The translations under genes and the position numbers were made by a program. The notes beneath the pieces are model-generated. The model was not told the DNA's origin and made no database searches. It was given only the letters and a program-made list of their open reading frames with translations. From contig CATOOY010000028.1 in assembly GCA_951801995.1 (NCBI GenBank), positions 1-16,337 on the forward strand: DNA of 16,337 nucleotides, in the 5' to 3' direction. Of the stretch, positions 6,310-13,097 are shown in pieces. Within the stretch, counting starts at the first letter, position 1. Each line of letters begins with the position of its first letter. Source of the stretch: an uncultured Erysipelotrichaceae bacterium. Lineage in GTDB: Bacteria; Bacillota_I; Bacilli_A; RF39; UBA660.

Positions 6310-6662
6310 ACCCCCACCTCATATTCTAAACTATTTTGTATCATCCGAATGGTAATAACAATATTGGGAGAAAATTCTTCTCCTGTTTTCGGATTTTCTA
6401 ATTTATCTGGGACATAACCAAGGTCTTGAAGTTCCAAAAGTGTAATCGTCACCGTTGCTCCTTCTGTAGTAGGAAGATTAGCCAAATGATCTGCTCCCCA
6501 ATTTCTCGCACCAGTTTCAATTGTATCAATCTGTGATTCATAAAGAGTATCTTTCGATTGATGTATTTTTTTATTTACAATTGGATAAATAATAGTCGCA
6601 AGAACACCTAAAATAACAATAACACCCAGTAATTCTACAAGTGTAAATCCCTTTTGTTTCAT
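6306..6662 (-). CDS. Type IV pilin-like protein, first of a tandem pair
   Basis: 118 residues starting MKQKG^FTLVELLGVIVIL: cleavage expected after Gly5, with Glu10 at +5. Transmembrane helix about 6-28. The soluble part contains GARNWGADHLANLPTTEGAT (51-70), LQDLGYVPDKLENPKTGEEF (78-97) and a final beta-rich stretch, parallel to its downstream paralogue. ATG at 6662 is chosen because AGGTGGAG lies just upstream (6674-6667). The frame could be extended by 31 codons but without a ribosome binding site and through the promoter. A near-consensus promoter precedes it, so the pilin pair can be expressed apart from the sortase-like gene 90 bases upstream. It lacks the longer C-terminal domain of major pilins, so a minor pilin or pseudopilin is most likely. 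Confidence 0.87.
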   Translation of the reverse strand: MKQKGFTLVELLGVIVILGVLATIIYPIVNKKIHQSKDTLYESQIDTIETGARNWGADHLANLPTTEGATVTITLLELQDLGYVPDKLENPKTGEEFSPNIVITIRMIQNSLEYEVGV

Positions 6663-6693
6663 ATGTCTCCACCTATCCTTATTTCTAAATATA

Positions 6694-6722
6694 AGTATAA
6701 AATACAAAAAAAAGAAAGTCAA
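6694..6722 (-). promoter_or_regulatory. Strong promoter of the tandem pilin-like genes
   Basis: TTGACT (6722-6717), exactly 17 bp, TATACT (6699-6694) on the reverse strand: each hexamer differs from consensus by one base. Predicted start near 6687, giving a leader of about 25 nt. Confidence 0.7.
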
Positions 6723-6751
6723 ATGATTTAAAAAGAAAAACTGTAAAGAAA

Positions 6752-7516
6752 TCAAGACTCCCTCTCCATTTTTTTTATAAGTTTAGCACGTAAAACAAGC
6801 ATTTGAGAAGAAGAAAAACGAGTAACAATGGATAAAATAACATCATCCTTTTTAACAGAAGTAGAAAAAGGAACAAGACTTTTTTTAGAAAAAGAAATAT
6901 CTTCATTAAAAAAAGAAGAACTTTCATTTATAAAATAAATGCCAAAAGGTTTCCATAAACTATTTGTCTGAGAAGTAGATAAATAAACAAAATAATTCTG
7001 CTGACCCCAAGATATATCTAAGGTCTTAGAAAGAGAAAAAAATTCATCAGCCCATTTCCCATCTGCATATAAAACCATATTTTGAAAAGTATCTAAATTT
7101 GCCTTCTTATCTAAATAAAGCCAGCCTATCCTATTTTTAGTTTGATAATAAGAATGATTTTGGTAAAAATGATCCTTATCCATAACAAAAGGAAAAGCAA
7201 AAGAAGTCCCTTCTATCAAAATATATCCTTTTGTATCTTTATTTTTCAAAAGCAAAGGATACATATCTACCTCCATATAATCTTTCAAAATAGAAGAAGA
7301 ATAAAGTTTCTTTTCAGTAGGATCTACTAAAATATTTTCCCTATCACTTTTTTTATGATGAAGAAAATCAGTAAGAGATAAATCTGTCATAATTTTAGTA
7401 ACCTCATTTTTCTCTCCGATATAAGAAATATAAGAAAGAAGAAAAAAGAAAAGTAAAAAAAGAAGAAGAAAAAGAAAAACATTTTTATAACGAATTCGTA
7501 CTTTCTTTTTCTTCAT
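6752..7516 (-). CDS. Sortase-B-fold protein lacking the catalytic residues
   Basis: 254 residues: basic N-terminus, one transmembrane helix (about 13-33), then an extracytoplasmic domain. Its path matches class B sortases: LLLKNKDTKGYILIEGTSF (88-106), PFVMDKDHFYQNHSYY (109-124), GWLYLD (131-136), NMVLYADGK (146-154), YFVYLST (175-181) and DDVILSIVTRF...MLVLRAKLIK (224-248). Active sortases have YGH, L-S/T-T-C-T and R-hydrophobic-V-V-x-A-K at the equivalent places. Here the His position reads Asp152, the Cys position Val231 and the Arg position Met239. The only domain histidines are 116 and 121, in the wrong strand, and there is no cysteine in the protein. It is therefore probably a non-catalytic binding or scaffold protein, an inference from my alignment by eye. 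ATG at 7516 has GGTGAT upstream. It diverges from the PBP gene and precedes the pilin pair. Confidence 0.72.
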   Translation of the reverse strand: MKKKKVRIRYKNVFLFLLLFLLFFFLLSYISYIGEKNEVTKIMTDLSLTDFLHHKKSDRENILVDPTEKKLYSSSILKDYMEVDMYPLLLKNKDTKGYILIEGTSFAFPFVMDKDHFYQNHSYYQTKNRIGWLYLDKKANLDTFQNMVLYADGKWADEFFSLSKTLDISWGQQNYFVYLSTSQTNSLWKPFGIYFINESSSFFNEDISFSKKSLVPFSTSVKKDDVILSIVTRFSSSQMLVLRAKLIKKMERES

Positions 7517-7531
7517 AGTATCACCATTTTT

Positions 7532-7560
7532 ATTATATCGCATTTTTGTCATATTGAAAA
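7532..7560 (-). promoter_or_regulatory. Promoter of the sortase-like gene
   Basis: TTTTCA (7560-7555), 17 bp, TATAAT (7537-7532) on the reverse strand. Six bases separate the -10 from the GGTGA ribosome binding site (7525-7521). Its -35 hexamer abuts the -35 of the opposite PBP promoter. Confidence 0.55.
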
Positions 7561-7590
7561 TTGTATTTTTTAAAAGCCTGTACATATAGT
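7561..7590 (+). promoter_or_regulatory. Probable promoter of the PBP-mraY-SEDS operon
   Basis: TTGTAT (7561-7566), 18-bp spacer, TATAGT (7585-7590). The -10 matches consensus at five positions, the -35 at three. The gap from -10 to the AGAGGTGA ribosome binding site (7597-7604) is six bases. Confidence 0.42.
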
Positions 7591-7608
7591 TTTATAAGAG
7601 GTGATAAT

Positions 7609-9516
7609 TTGTTTACCAAAAACATTCACAAAAGAATGAATCTTATCCTTTTTTTTATAATTATATTATTTTTCATTATCATAGGAAAAGTATTTTATAT
7701 TCAAGTAATAGATTATGATAAATTAAATGCATATGCGAAAAATCTATGGAGTAGAAATCTTCCTATTGAAGCAGAAAGAGGTAAAATATATGATAGAAAT
7801 GGTGTAGTACTTGCAGATAATGTAACAACAACATCTTTAGTACTCATACCAAATCAAATCAAAAATAAAAAAGAAACAGCTAAAAAATTAGCAGAAATTT
7901 TAAATGTCAACGAAAGCAATATGTTAGCACATGTAAATAAAAAAACATCCATAGAAAGAGTGCATCCCGAAGGAAGAAGGCTATCTTTTGAAATAGCAGA
8001 TAAAATAAATGCCTTAAAACTAGATGGGGTCTACTTAGTAAAAGAAGCCAAAAGAAGCTATCCATTTGATACCTATCTTTCCCATACATTAGGATTTGTA
8101 GGAATCGATAATCAAGGTTTAAGTGGACTAGAACTACAATACAATAAATATTTAACAGGAGAAAATGGATCTATTAAATACTTTAGTGATGCCAAAGGAA
8201 ATAAATTAGAATTATCAGAAATTTATGAAAAACCACAAAATGGAGTAAATCTAACACTCACCATCAACTATGAATTACAAGAAACATTAGAAAGAGAATT
8301 AGACACAACAATGAAAAAATATAATCCCGACCAAGCACTAGGTCTTATTATGGATCCAAATAGTGGAGAAATTTTAGCCATATCCTCTAGACCCAATTTC
8401 TCCCCTTCTCATTATAAAAACTATGCAGTAGAAGAAACAAGCAGAAATTTACCAGTATGGGCAACCTATGAACCTGGTTCTACTTTCAAAATTATTACCC
8501 TTGCTACAGCATTACAAGAAAATAAAATAGATTTAGAAAAAGATACTTTCCATGATGGAGGAAGTATTCATGTAGAAAATGCTAGAATAAAATGTTGGAA
8601 AAGAGGAGGTCATGGAAGCCAAACCTTCTTACAAGTAGTAGAAAATTCCTGTAATCCAGGATTCGTAGTATTAGGACAAAAAATAGGAAAAGAAACCCTC
8701 TTTAAATATATAAAAGAATTTGGATTTGGACAAAAAACAAAAATAGATCTAAATGGAGAAGCATCTGGGATTTTATTTAAATTAGAAAATGTAGGTCCTG
8801 TAGAATTAGCCACTACTGCATTTGGGCAAGGAGTATCAGTAACCCCTATCCAACAAGTAACAGCTGTATCAGCAGCAATCAATGGAGGAACCCTTTATAA
8901 ACCCTATATCGTTAAAAGTCTCAATGAACCAGAAACTAATACCGTTATAAAAGAAACAAAAAAAACAAAAGTAAGAAATGTAATTAGTAAAGAAACAAGT
9001 AAAAAAGTAAGAGAAACATTAGAAAGTGTTGTCACAAACGGAACAGGAAGAACAGCTTTTATAGATGGATATCGTGTAGGTGGAAAAACAGGAACAGCAC
9101 AAAAAGTAAAAGATGGCAAATATATGGTAGGAAATTATACCGTATCTTTCATGGGATTTATGCCTGCCAATGATCCACAAATTGTAGTCTACATTGCTGT
9201 AGATAACGCAAAAGGAATTACACAATATGGAGGTACCATCGCAGGTCCCATTGCCAAAAACGTCCTAACAGATGCGATAGATATATTAAATATTAAAAAA
9301 CCAAAAGGAGCCAGTGAAAAAGAATACAATGTAGGAGAAAAAAAATACATCACTATACCAAATGTAATAGGAAAAACAAAAGAAGAAGCTGGCGAAATAT
9401 TAAAAGATTTTAAATTAATATATAGTGGTACAGGAAACACAGTAACCTATCAATCTCCACAAGCAGGAAATCGCATCTTAGAAGGAGAAGAAATCCGTAT
9501 TATGTTAAATGAATGA
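7609..9516 (+). CDS. Class B penicillin-binding protein (FtsI/SpoVD type) with one PASTA domain
   Basis: 635 residues from TTG at 7609, chosen because AGAGGTGA lies four bases upstream. Upstream codons lack protein character. A cytoplasmic stub and one membrane helix (about 12-30) lead to the pedestal domain with RGKIYDRNGVVLADN. The transpeptidase domain has the three penicillin-binding motifs: S291-TFK-294 (nucleophile Ser291), S347-CN-349 and K493-TG-495. A single PASTA domain closes the protein (IPNVIGKTKEEAGEILKDF onward). Class B enzymes cross-link peptidoglycan stems and pair with a SEDS glycosyltransferase, here encoded two genes downstream, so this is the likely division partner. mraY starts eight bases after its stop, giving one operon. 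A second, longer class B PBP lies at 13098-15239, so which of the two is the true FtsI cannot be fixed from sequence. Confidence 0.93.
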   Translation: MFTKNIHKRMNLILFFIIILFFIIIGKVFYIQVIDYDKLNAYAKNLWSRNLPIEAERGKIYDRNGVVLADNVTTTSLVLIPNQIKNKKETAKKLAEILNVNESNMLAHVNKKTSIERVHPEGRRLSFEIADKINALKLDGVYLVKEAKRSYPFDTYLSHTLGFVGIDNQGLSGLELQYNKYLTGENGSIKYFSDAKGNKLELSEIYEKPQNGVNLTLTINYELQETLERELDTTMKKYNPDQALGLIMDPNSGEILAISSRPNFSPSHYKNYAVEETSRNLPVWATYEPGSTFKIITLATALQENKIDLEKDTFHDGGSIHVENARIKCWKRGGHGSQTFLQVVENSCNPGFVVLGQKIGKETLFKYIKEFGFGQKTKIDLNGEASGILFKLENVGPVELATTAFGQGVSVTPIQQVTAVSAAINGGTLYKPYIVKSLNEPETNTVIKETKKTKVRNVISKETSKKVRETLESVVTNGTGRTAFIDGYRVGGKTGTAQKVKDGKYMVGNYTVSFMGFMPANDPQIVVYIAVDNAKGITQYGGTIAGPIAKNVLTDAIDILNIKKPKGASEKEYNVGEKKYITIPNVIGKTKEEAGEILKDFKLIYSGTGNTVTYQSPQAGNRILEGEEIRIMLNE

Positions 9517-9524
9517 GGTGAAAT

Positions 9525-10517
9525 ATGTTAGTTCTTACAAAATCAGCAATCGCACTTATGATAAGCTTTCTAATATCTATTTGTATTTCTGTAATTTTAA
9601 TTCCCTATCTACGAAAATTAAAAGCAGGACAAAGACTAAGTATTTATTTAGAAGAAACACACAAAAAAAAGCAAGGTACGCCTACTATGGGAGGACTAAT
9701 ATTTGTCTTAACGTCTCTTCTTACTGTACTTTTACTGCATATAACAGATAAATTTTCTTTAGAGAAAAATTTTACAATTATTTTTATAACTTTTATTCTC
9801 TATGCATGTATTGGTTTAACAGATGATTTACTCATTATTAAAAGAAAAAACAACAATGGTTTAAGTGAAAGTAGTAAATTATTACTCCAAGTATTTATAG
9901 CACTACTCTTTTTCTACCTTTTCATGAAAGCAGGAAATGAACCACTACTTTGGGTTCACCATCTAGGAATTAAATGGAATATCGGCTTTTTCTATGGACT
10001 ATTTATTTTATTTATTTTAGTAGCCTGTTCCAACGCTGTCAATCTAACAGATGGATTAGATGGACTGGCAGGAGGTCTTTCCGTCATTGTTTTTCTAGCT
10101 TTTGGCATTATTTCTTACCAAGCAGATTGGTTACAAGGATACAAAGAAATCTCTCTTTTTTGTTTCATATTAGCAGGAGCCATTTTAGGATTTTTAGTAT
10201 TTAATGTAAGTCCAGCAAAAGTATTTATGGGAGACACAGGTTCCTTAGCATTAGGAGCTACTATGGGGGCAATCGCTATCTTAACTAGACATGAATTATT
10301 ACTTATCATTTTAATGATTGTCTTTGTATTAGAAACTGTATCTGTTATTTTACAAAGATATTATTATAAATTAACAAAAAAAAGACTCTTTCCCATGGCA
10401 CCTATCCATCACAGTTTTGAAAAATTAGGAATGGAAGAAAGAGATATTGTAAAATTATTTTGGATTATTGGACTTACCTTTTCCCTAATAGCAATTATAT
10501 ATGGTGTTTGGATATAA
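9525..10517 (+). CDS. mraY: Phospho-N-acetylmuramoyl-pentapeptide transferase
   Basis: 330 residues. Transfers phospho-MurNAc-pentapeptide from UDP to undecaprenyl phosphate, giving lipid I, the first membrane step of peptidoglycan synthesis. About ten transmembrane helices. Hallmarks: KKKQGTPTMGG (47-57), the DD pair at 100-101 in LTDDLLI, N-GL after KRKNN (108-113), the metal-binding NAVNLTDGLDGLAGG (170-184) with D176 and D179, FMGDTGS (234-240) with D237, and the histidine loop PIHHSFEK (293-300). ATG at 9525 has GAGGTGA upstream, which overlaps the PBP stop. Compared with classical clusters, murD does not follow: the SEDS gene comes 50 bases downstream. Confidence 0.97.
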   Translation: MLVLTKSAIALMISFLISICISVILIPYLRKLKAGQRLSIYLEETHKKKQGTPTMGGLIFVLTSLLTVLLLHITDKFSLEKNFTIIFITFILYACIGLTDDLLIIKRKNNNGLSESSKLLLQVFIALLFFYLFMKAGNEPLLWVHHLGIKWNIGFFYGLFILFILVACSNAVNLTDGLDGLAGGLSVIVFLAFGIISYQADWLQGYKEISLFCFILAGAILGFLVFNVSPAKVFMGDTGSLALGATMGAIAILTRHELLLIILMIVFVLETVSVILQRYYYKLTKKRLFPMAPIHHSFEKLGMEERDIVKLFWIIGLTFSLIAIIYGVWI

Positions 10518-10567
10518 AAGATAGTCCTTTTTTCTAAAAATAAGCATATATTTTTATAGGTGATAAC

Positions 10568-11653
10568 ATGAAAAAAGGAAAAATAGACCTTATCTTACTA
10601 TTATCTGTTCTTTTTATTTCCATTTTTGGTGTTATAATGATATACTCCGCTTCCTATATTTGGGCAGAATATAAATTCAATGATCCATTTAAATTTTTAA
10701 AAAACCAAGCTATATTTTTAATAGTAGGTCTCATACTTTTATACATAGTAAGTAAAATAGATTACATGTATTATTTTAAAAAAGCCAATGTTTTACTCAT
10801 AACCTGTTTTATTCTTTTAATACTTGTATTAATTCCTGGAATTGGAACCATTCGAAATGGAAGTAGATCATGGTTTGGAATTGGTTCTTTTGGAATTCAA
10901 CCTAGTGAATTTATGAAACTATCTCTTATTATTTTTACAGCTAAATATTTATGCATAAAAGAAAAAGATTTAAAAGATGTCAAAAAAGGTGTATTACCCA
11001 TTCTAGGTGTAGTACTTCTTGTATTTGGCTTAATCATGCTACAGCCAGATTTTGGTACAGGTGTTATTTTAGTAATGAGTATTATTGGTATGCTTTTTGT
11101 AGGAGGAGTAAACTTTAAATTCTTCTTCAAACTAGGAGCGATTGGTATAGTAGGAATTGTTATTCTTATTTTATCAGCACCTTATAGATTAAAGCGTATT
11201 TTATCCTTCTTAAATCCATGGGAAGATCCTTTAGGAAGTGGTTTTCAAATCATTCAATCTCTATATGCAATTGGTCCAGGTGGACTCTTTGGAATGGGAT
11301 TAGGAAAATCAAGACAAAAACATTTCTATCTACCAGAACCCCAAACAGATTTTATTTTTTCTATCATAAGTGAAGAATTTGGTTTCATGGGTATCATAAT
11401 TGTATCCACACTTTTTCTTACTATTATTATAAGAGGTTTCTTAATAGCCAAACATACAAAAGATTTATTCAGCAAATATATTTGTTTTGGTATAACATTT
11501 GGTCTTGCTTTTCAAACACTTCTAAATCTAATGGTAGTAGTTGGATTAATCCCAGTAACGGGTGTCACACTACCTTTCCTATCCTATGGTGGTTCTAGTC
11601 TATTAATTAGTATGGTAAGTATAGGTATTATTTTAAATATTAGTAGAAATTAA
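10568..11653 (+). CDS. ftsW: SEDS-family peptidoglycan glycosyltransferase (FtsW/SpoVE-like)
   Basis: 361 residues, about ten transmembrane helices. SEDS proteins polymerise lipid II into glycan strands together with a class B PBP. Family motifs: GIQPSEFMKL (109-118), LQPDFGTG (158-165), NPWEDPLGSGFQIIQS (216-231), the large extracellular loop with GLGKSRQKHFYLPEPQTDFI (244-263) and its essential acidic Asp (likely D261), and LPFLSYGGSSL (335-345). ATG at 10568 has AGGTGATAAC directly upstream. FtsW rather than RodA is favoured by linkage to an FtsI-type PBP and mraY. The KSRQKHFYLPE loop is usual for FtsW/SpoVE. murG, which commonly follows, is absent. A strong hairpin terminator lies 11 bases after the stop. 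Confidence 0.92.
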   Translation: MKKGKIDLILLLSVLFISIFGVIMIYSASYIWAEYKFNDPFKFLKNQAIFLIVGLILLYIVSKIDYMYYFKKANVLLITCFILLILVLIPGIGTIRNGSRSWFGIGSFGIQPSEFMKLSLIIFTAKYLCIKEKDLKDVKKGVLPILGVVLLVFGLIMLQPDFGTGVILVMSIIGMLFVGGVNFKFFFKLGAIGIVGIVILILSAPYRLKRILSFLNPWEDPLGSGFQIIQSLYAIGPGGLFGMGLGKSRQKHFYLPEPQTDFIFSIISEEFGFMGIIIVSTLFLTIIIRGFLIAKHTKDLFSKYICFGITFGLAFQTLLNLMVVVGLIPVTGVTLPFLSYGGSSLLISMVSIGIILNISRN

Positions 11654-11664
11654 ATAAAACATGC

Positions 11665-11694
11665 AAAAAGAAACAATCATCCTTGTTTCTTTTT
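11665..11694. terminator. Bidirectional terminator between the SEDS and VanZ-like genes
   Basis: AAAAAGAAACAA (11665-11676) and its perfect complement TTGTTTCTTTTT (11683-11694) form a 12-bp stem with a six-base loop. The stem itself provides T-runs in both directions. On the reverse strand the last five VanZ-like sense codons sit in the stem and its TGA stop lies in the loop, so the ribosome would cover the hairpin when it finishes. Confidence 0.75.
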
Positions 11695-12138
11695 ATGTAG
11701 AAAAAATAAATAGCAAAGCAAAATACCAAATAAAATACCAATAGAATCAATAAAGACATCAAAAATTTGTCCCTCTCTTCCTTCAATAAATAATTGATGT
11801 ATTTCATCTGTACAAGCATAAAAAATAGCAAAAAGAAAAGAAATAAGAAAAAGATCTTCCTTAAAAGAAAAAGTATGAAAAAAAAGAAATAATAAAATAG
11901 TAAGTATAAAATAAAGAAATACATGAGCACCTTTTCTCATAAATACAAATAAAGACACAGAAATATCCTCTATTTCTTCCTTAGAAAAAACATTTCCTAT
12001 ACAAAAATTGATAGAAGAAAAAATTGTTTTACTAAAAGTATGTGTTGTATGTGTAGTTACAGAAGAAGGTTCATGTGATAAACAAAAGATAAGAGTAAGC
12101 CACCCTATTAAAAAAATACAAATAATTTTTCTTTTCAT
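11677..12138 (-). CDS. VanZ-like membrane protein
   Basis: 153 residues from the ATG at 12138. GAGTG lies five bases upstream, while the ATG four codons earlier (12150) has no site and may equally be used. Four hydrophobic helices. VanZ-family features: SHEPSS after helix 1 (21-26), MRKGAHVFLYFIL (67-79) and DEIHQLFIEGREGQIFDVFIDSIG (111-134) with the acidic, His and Arg residues conserved in the family. VanZ itself gives low-level teicoplanin resistance. Most relatives in non-resistant species have no known role, so no drug resistance should be inferred. It begins 19 bases after the lipid kinase stop, at the end of the PBP-kinase-VanZ operon. Confidence 0.85.
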   Translation of the reverse strand: MKRKIICIFLIGWLTLIFCLSHEPSSVTTHTTHTFSKTIFSSINFCIGNVFSKEEIEDISVSLFVFMRKGAHVFLYFILTILLFLFFHTFSFKEDLFLISFLFAIFYACTDEIHQLFIEGREGQIFDVFIDSIGILFGILLCYLFFLHKKKQG

Positions 12139-12157
12139 ATAAACACTCATTAAAATA

Positions 12158-13075
12158 TTATTTTGTAAACAAATTTTCTTCATTTTTACTAGGAACAAGT
12201 AATTTCACATTTCTAAGAATACGAAACGTATAAGTAGAACTATTTCCTTCTAATCTTTCTCCATCAATACACCATGGCGTATTTTGAATATCTTCTATTT
12301 TCATTTCCAAATGATCTGTTTGATAAAATGTAAAACCTGGAATCTGATCAATATGTTTAATAGAAAGCAAACAAAGTCTTCGCACCATTTCTCTTTTAGA
12401 AGTCAAATTACAAAAAATAACCTCAAATTTTCCATCATCCAATTTGACATTTTGATAAATATCATTTACACCAGCAACCCTATCACTATTTGTAATAAAA
12501 ACAAGAGAATACTTTCCATGATAAGAAACACCATCTATTTTATAATGAATATCAAAAAATTTAAGATTATCACGAACAGCACTAAGTCCATAAATAAGAT
12601 ATCCAAGTTTTCCAAACTTTTTCTTCAATTTCCTAGGAGTATCATAAGCAATATTCAAAAAGTTTCCAAAACCAGCTACATAAGTAAAAATTTGTCCATT
12701 TATAGTACAAACATCTACATTTTTAACACTTCCTTCTAAAAGGAGTGTTAAATTAGAAAGTAAATTTTTTTTATACCCATACATATGTCCAACATCATTT
12801 GTTGTTCCTATAGGGAGATTTCCTAAAAGAAGAGGTTTTTTTCGTCTTAAATTTCCCATCATTACCTCACTAAAAGTTCCATCTCCCCCAGCTGCAATCA
12901 CTAAATCTGCATCATCTATCTCATAAACAATATCTTCAGCATGATGCTTATATTTTGTATAAACAATAGTAGTTTCATAACCATACTTTTCTAAAATATC
13001 ATAGATTTTATAAATATAGTTATTTGCCTTAGACTTCCCACTTTGATTATTATAAATGACAAAACATTTTTTCAT
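12158..13075 (-). CDS. Diacylglycerol kinase-family lipid kinase (DagK/YegS type)
   Basis: 305 residues. Phosphorylates a lipid hydroxyl from ATP. In Gram-positive relatives (DgkB type) it returns diacylglycerol released by lipoteichoic acid synthesis to phosphatidic acid. The nucleotide-binding domain has GGDGTFSEV (63-71) and LPIGTTNDVG (87-96). The beta-sandwich C-terminal domain has KLDDGKFEV (211-219) and the catalytic DGE at 271-273. Length and domain order are normal. Start ATG at 13075 with a modest GAGATGA site. It lies 22 bases after the PBP stop and is probably cotranscribed with it. The lipid substrate cannot be settled from sequence. A polyisoprenol or other lipid kinase of the same fold is the alternative. 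Confidence 0.9.
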   Translation of the reverse strand: MKKCFVIYNNQSGKSKANNYIYKIYDILEKYGYETTIVYTKYKHHAEDIVYEIDDADLVIAAGGDGTFSEVMMGNLRRKKPLLLGNLPIGTTNDVGHMYGYKKNLLSNLTLLLEGSVKNVDVCTINGQIFTYVAGFGNFLNIAYDTPRKLKKKFGKLGYLIYGLSAVRDNLKFFDIHYKIDGVSYHGKYSLVFITNSDRVAGVNDIYQNVKLDDGKFEVIFCNLTSKREMVRRLCLLSIKHIDQIPGFTFYQTDHLEMKIEDIQNTPWCIDGERLEGNSSTYTFRILRNVKLLVPSKNEENLFTK

Positions 13076-13097
13076 AAATCATCTCTCACTTTTCCTA

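Noticed and set aside
8610..8882. Reverse-strand frames within the first PBP gene
   Set aside because: Antisense to the catalytic region; no start signal and no protein-like pattern.
9509..9751. Forward frame overlapping the end of the PBP gene and the start of mraY
   Set aside because: Out-of-frame shadow of mraY; its Thr/Tyr/Ser-rich peptide has no family character.
10518..10567. Possible separate promoter for the SEDS gene in the 50-bp gap after mraY
   Set aside because: No hexamer pair with acceptable spacing was convincing, so operon read-through from the PBP promoter is the simpler view.
11640..11930. Second reverse frame of 96 codons rich in Phe and Leu over the VanZ-like gene
   Set aside because: Alternative frame of a gene whose own frame carries the VanZ motifs; hydrophobic only because the region is T-rich.
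12284..12739. 151-codon open frame on the + strand inside the lipid kinase gene
   Set aside because: Antisense shadow of a well-conserved kinase; rich in Ile, Asn and Ser with no motif or ribosome binding site.
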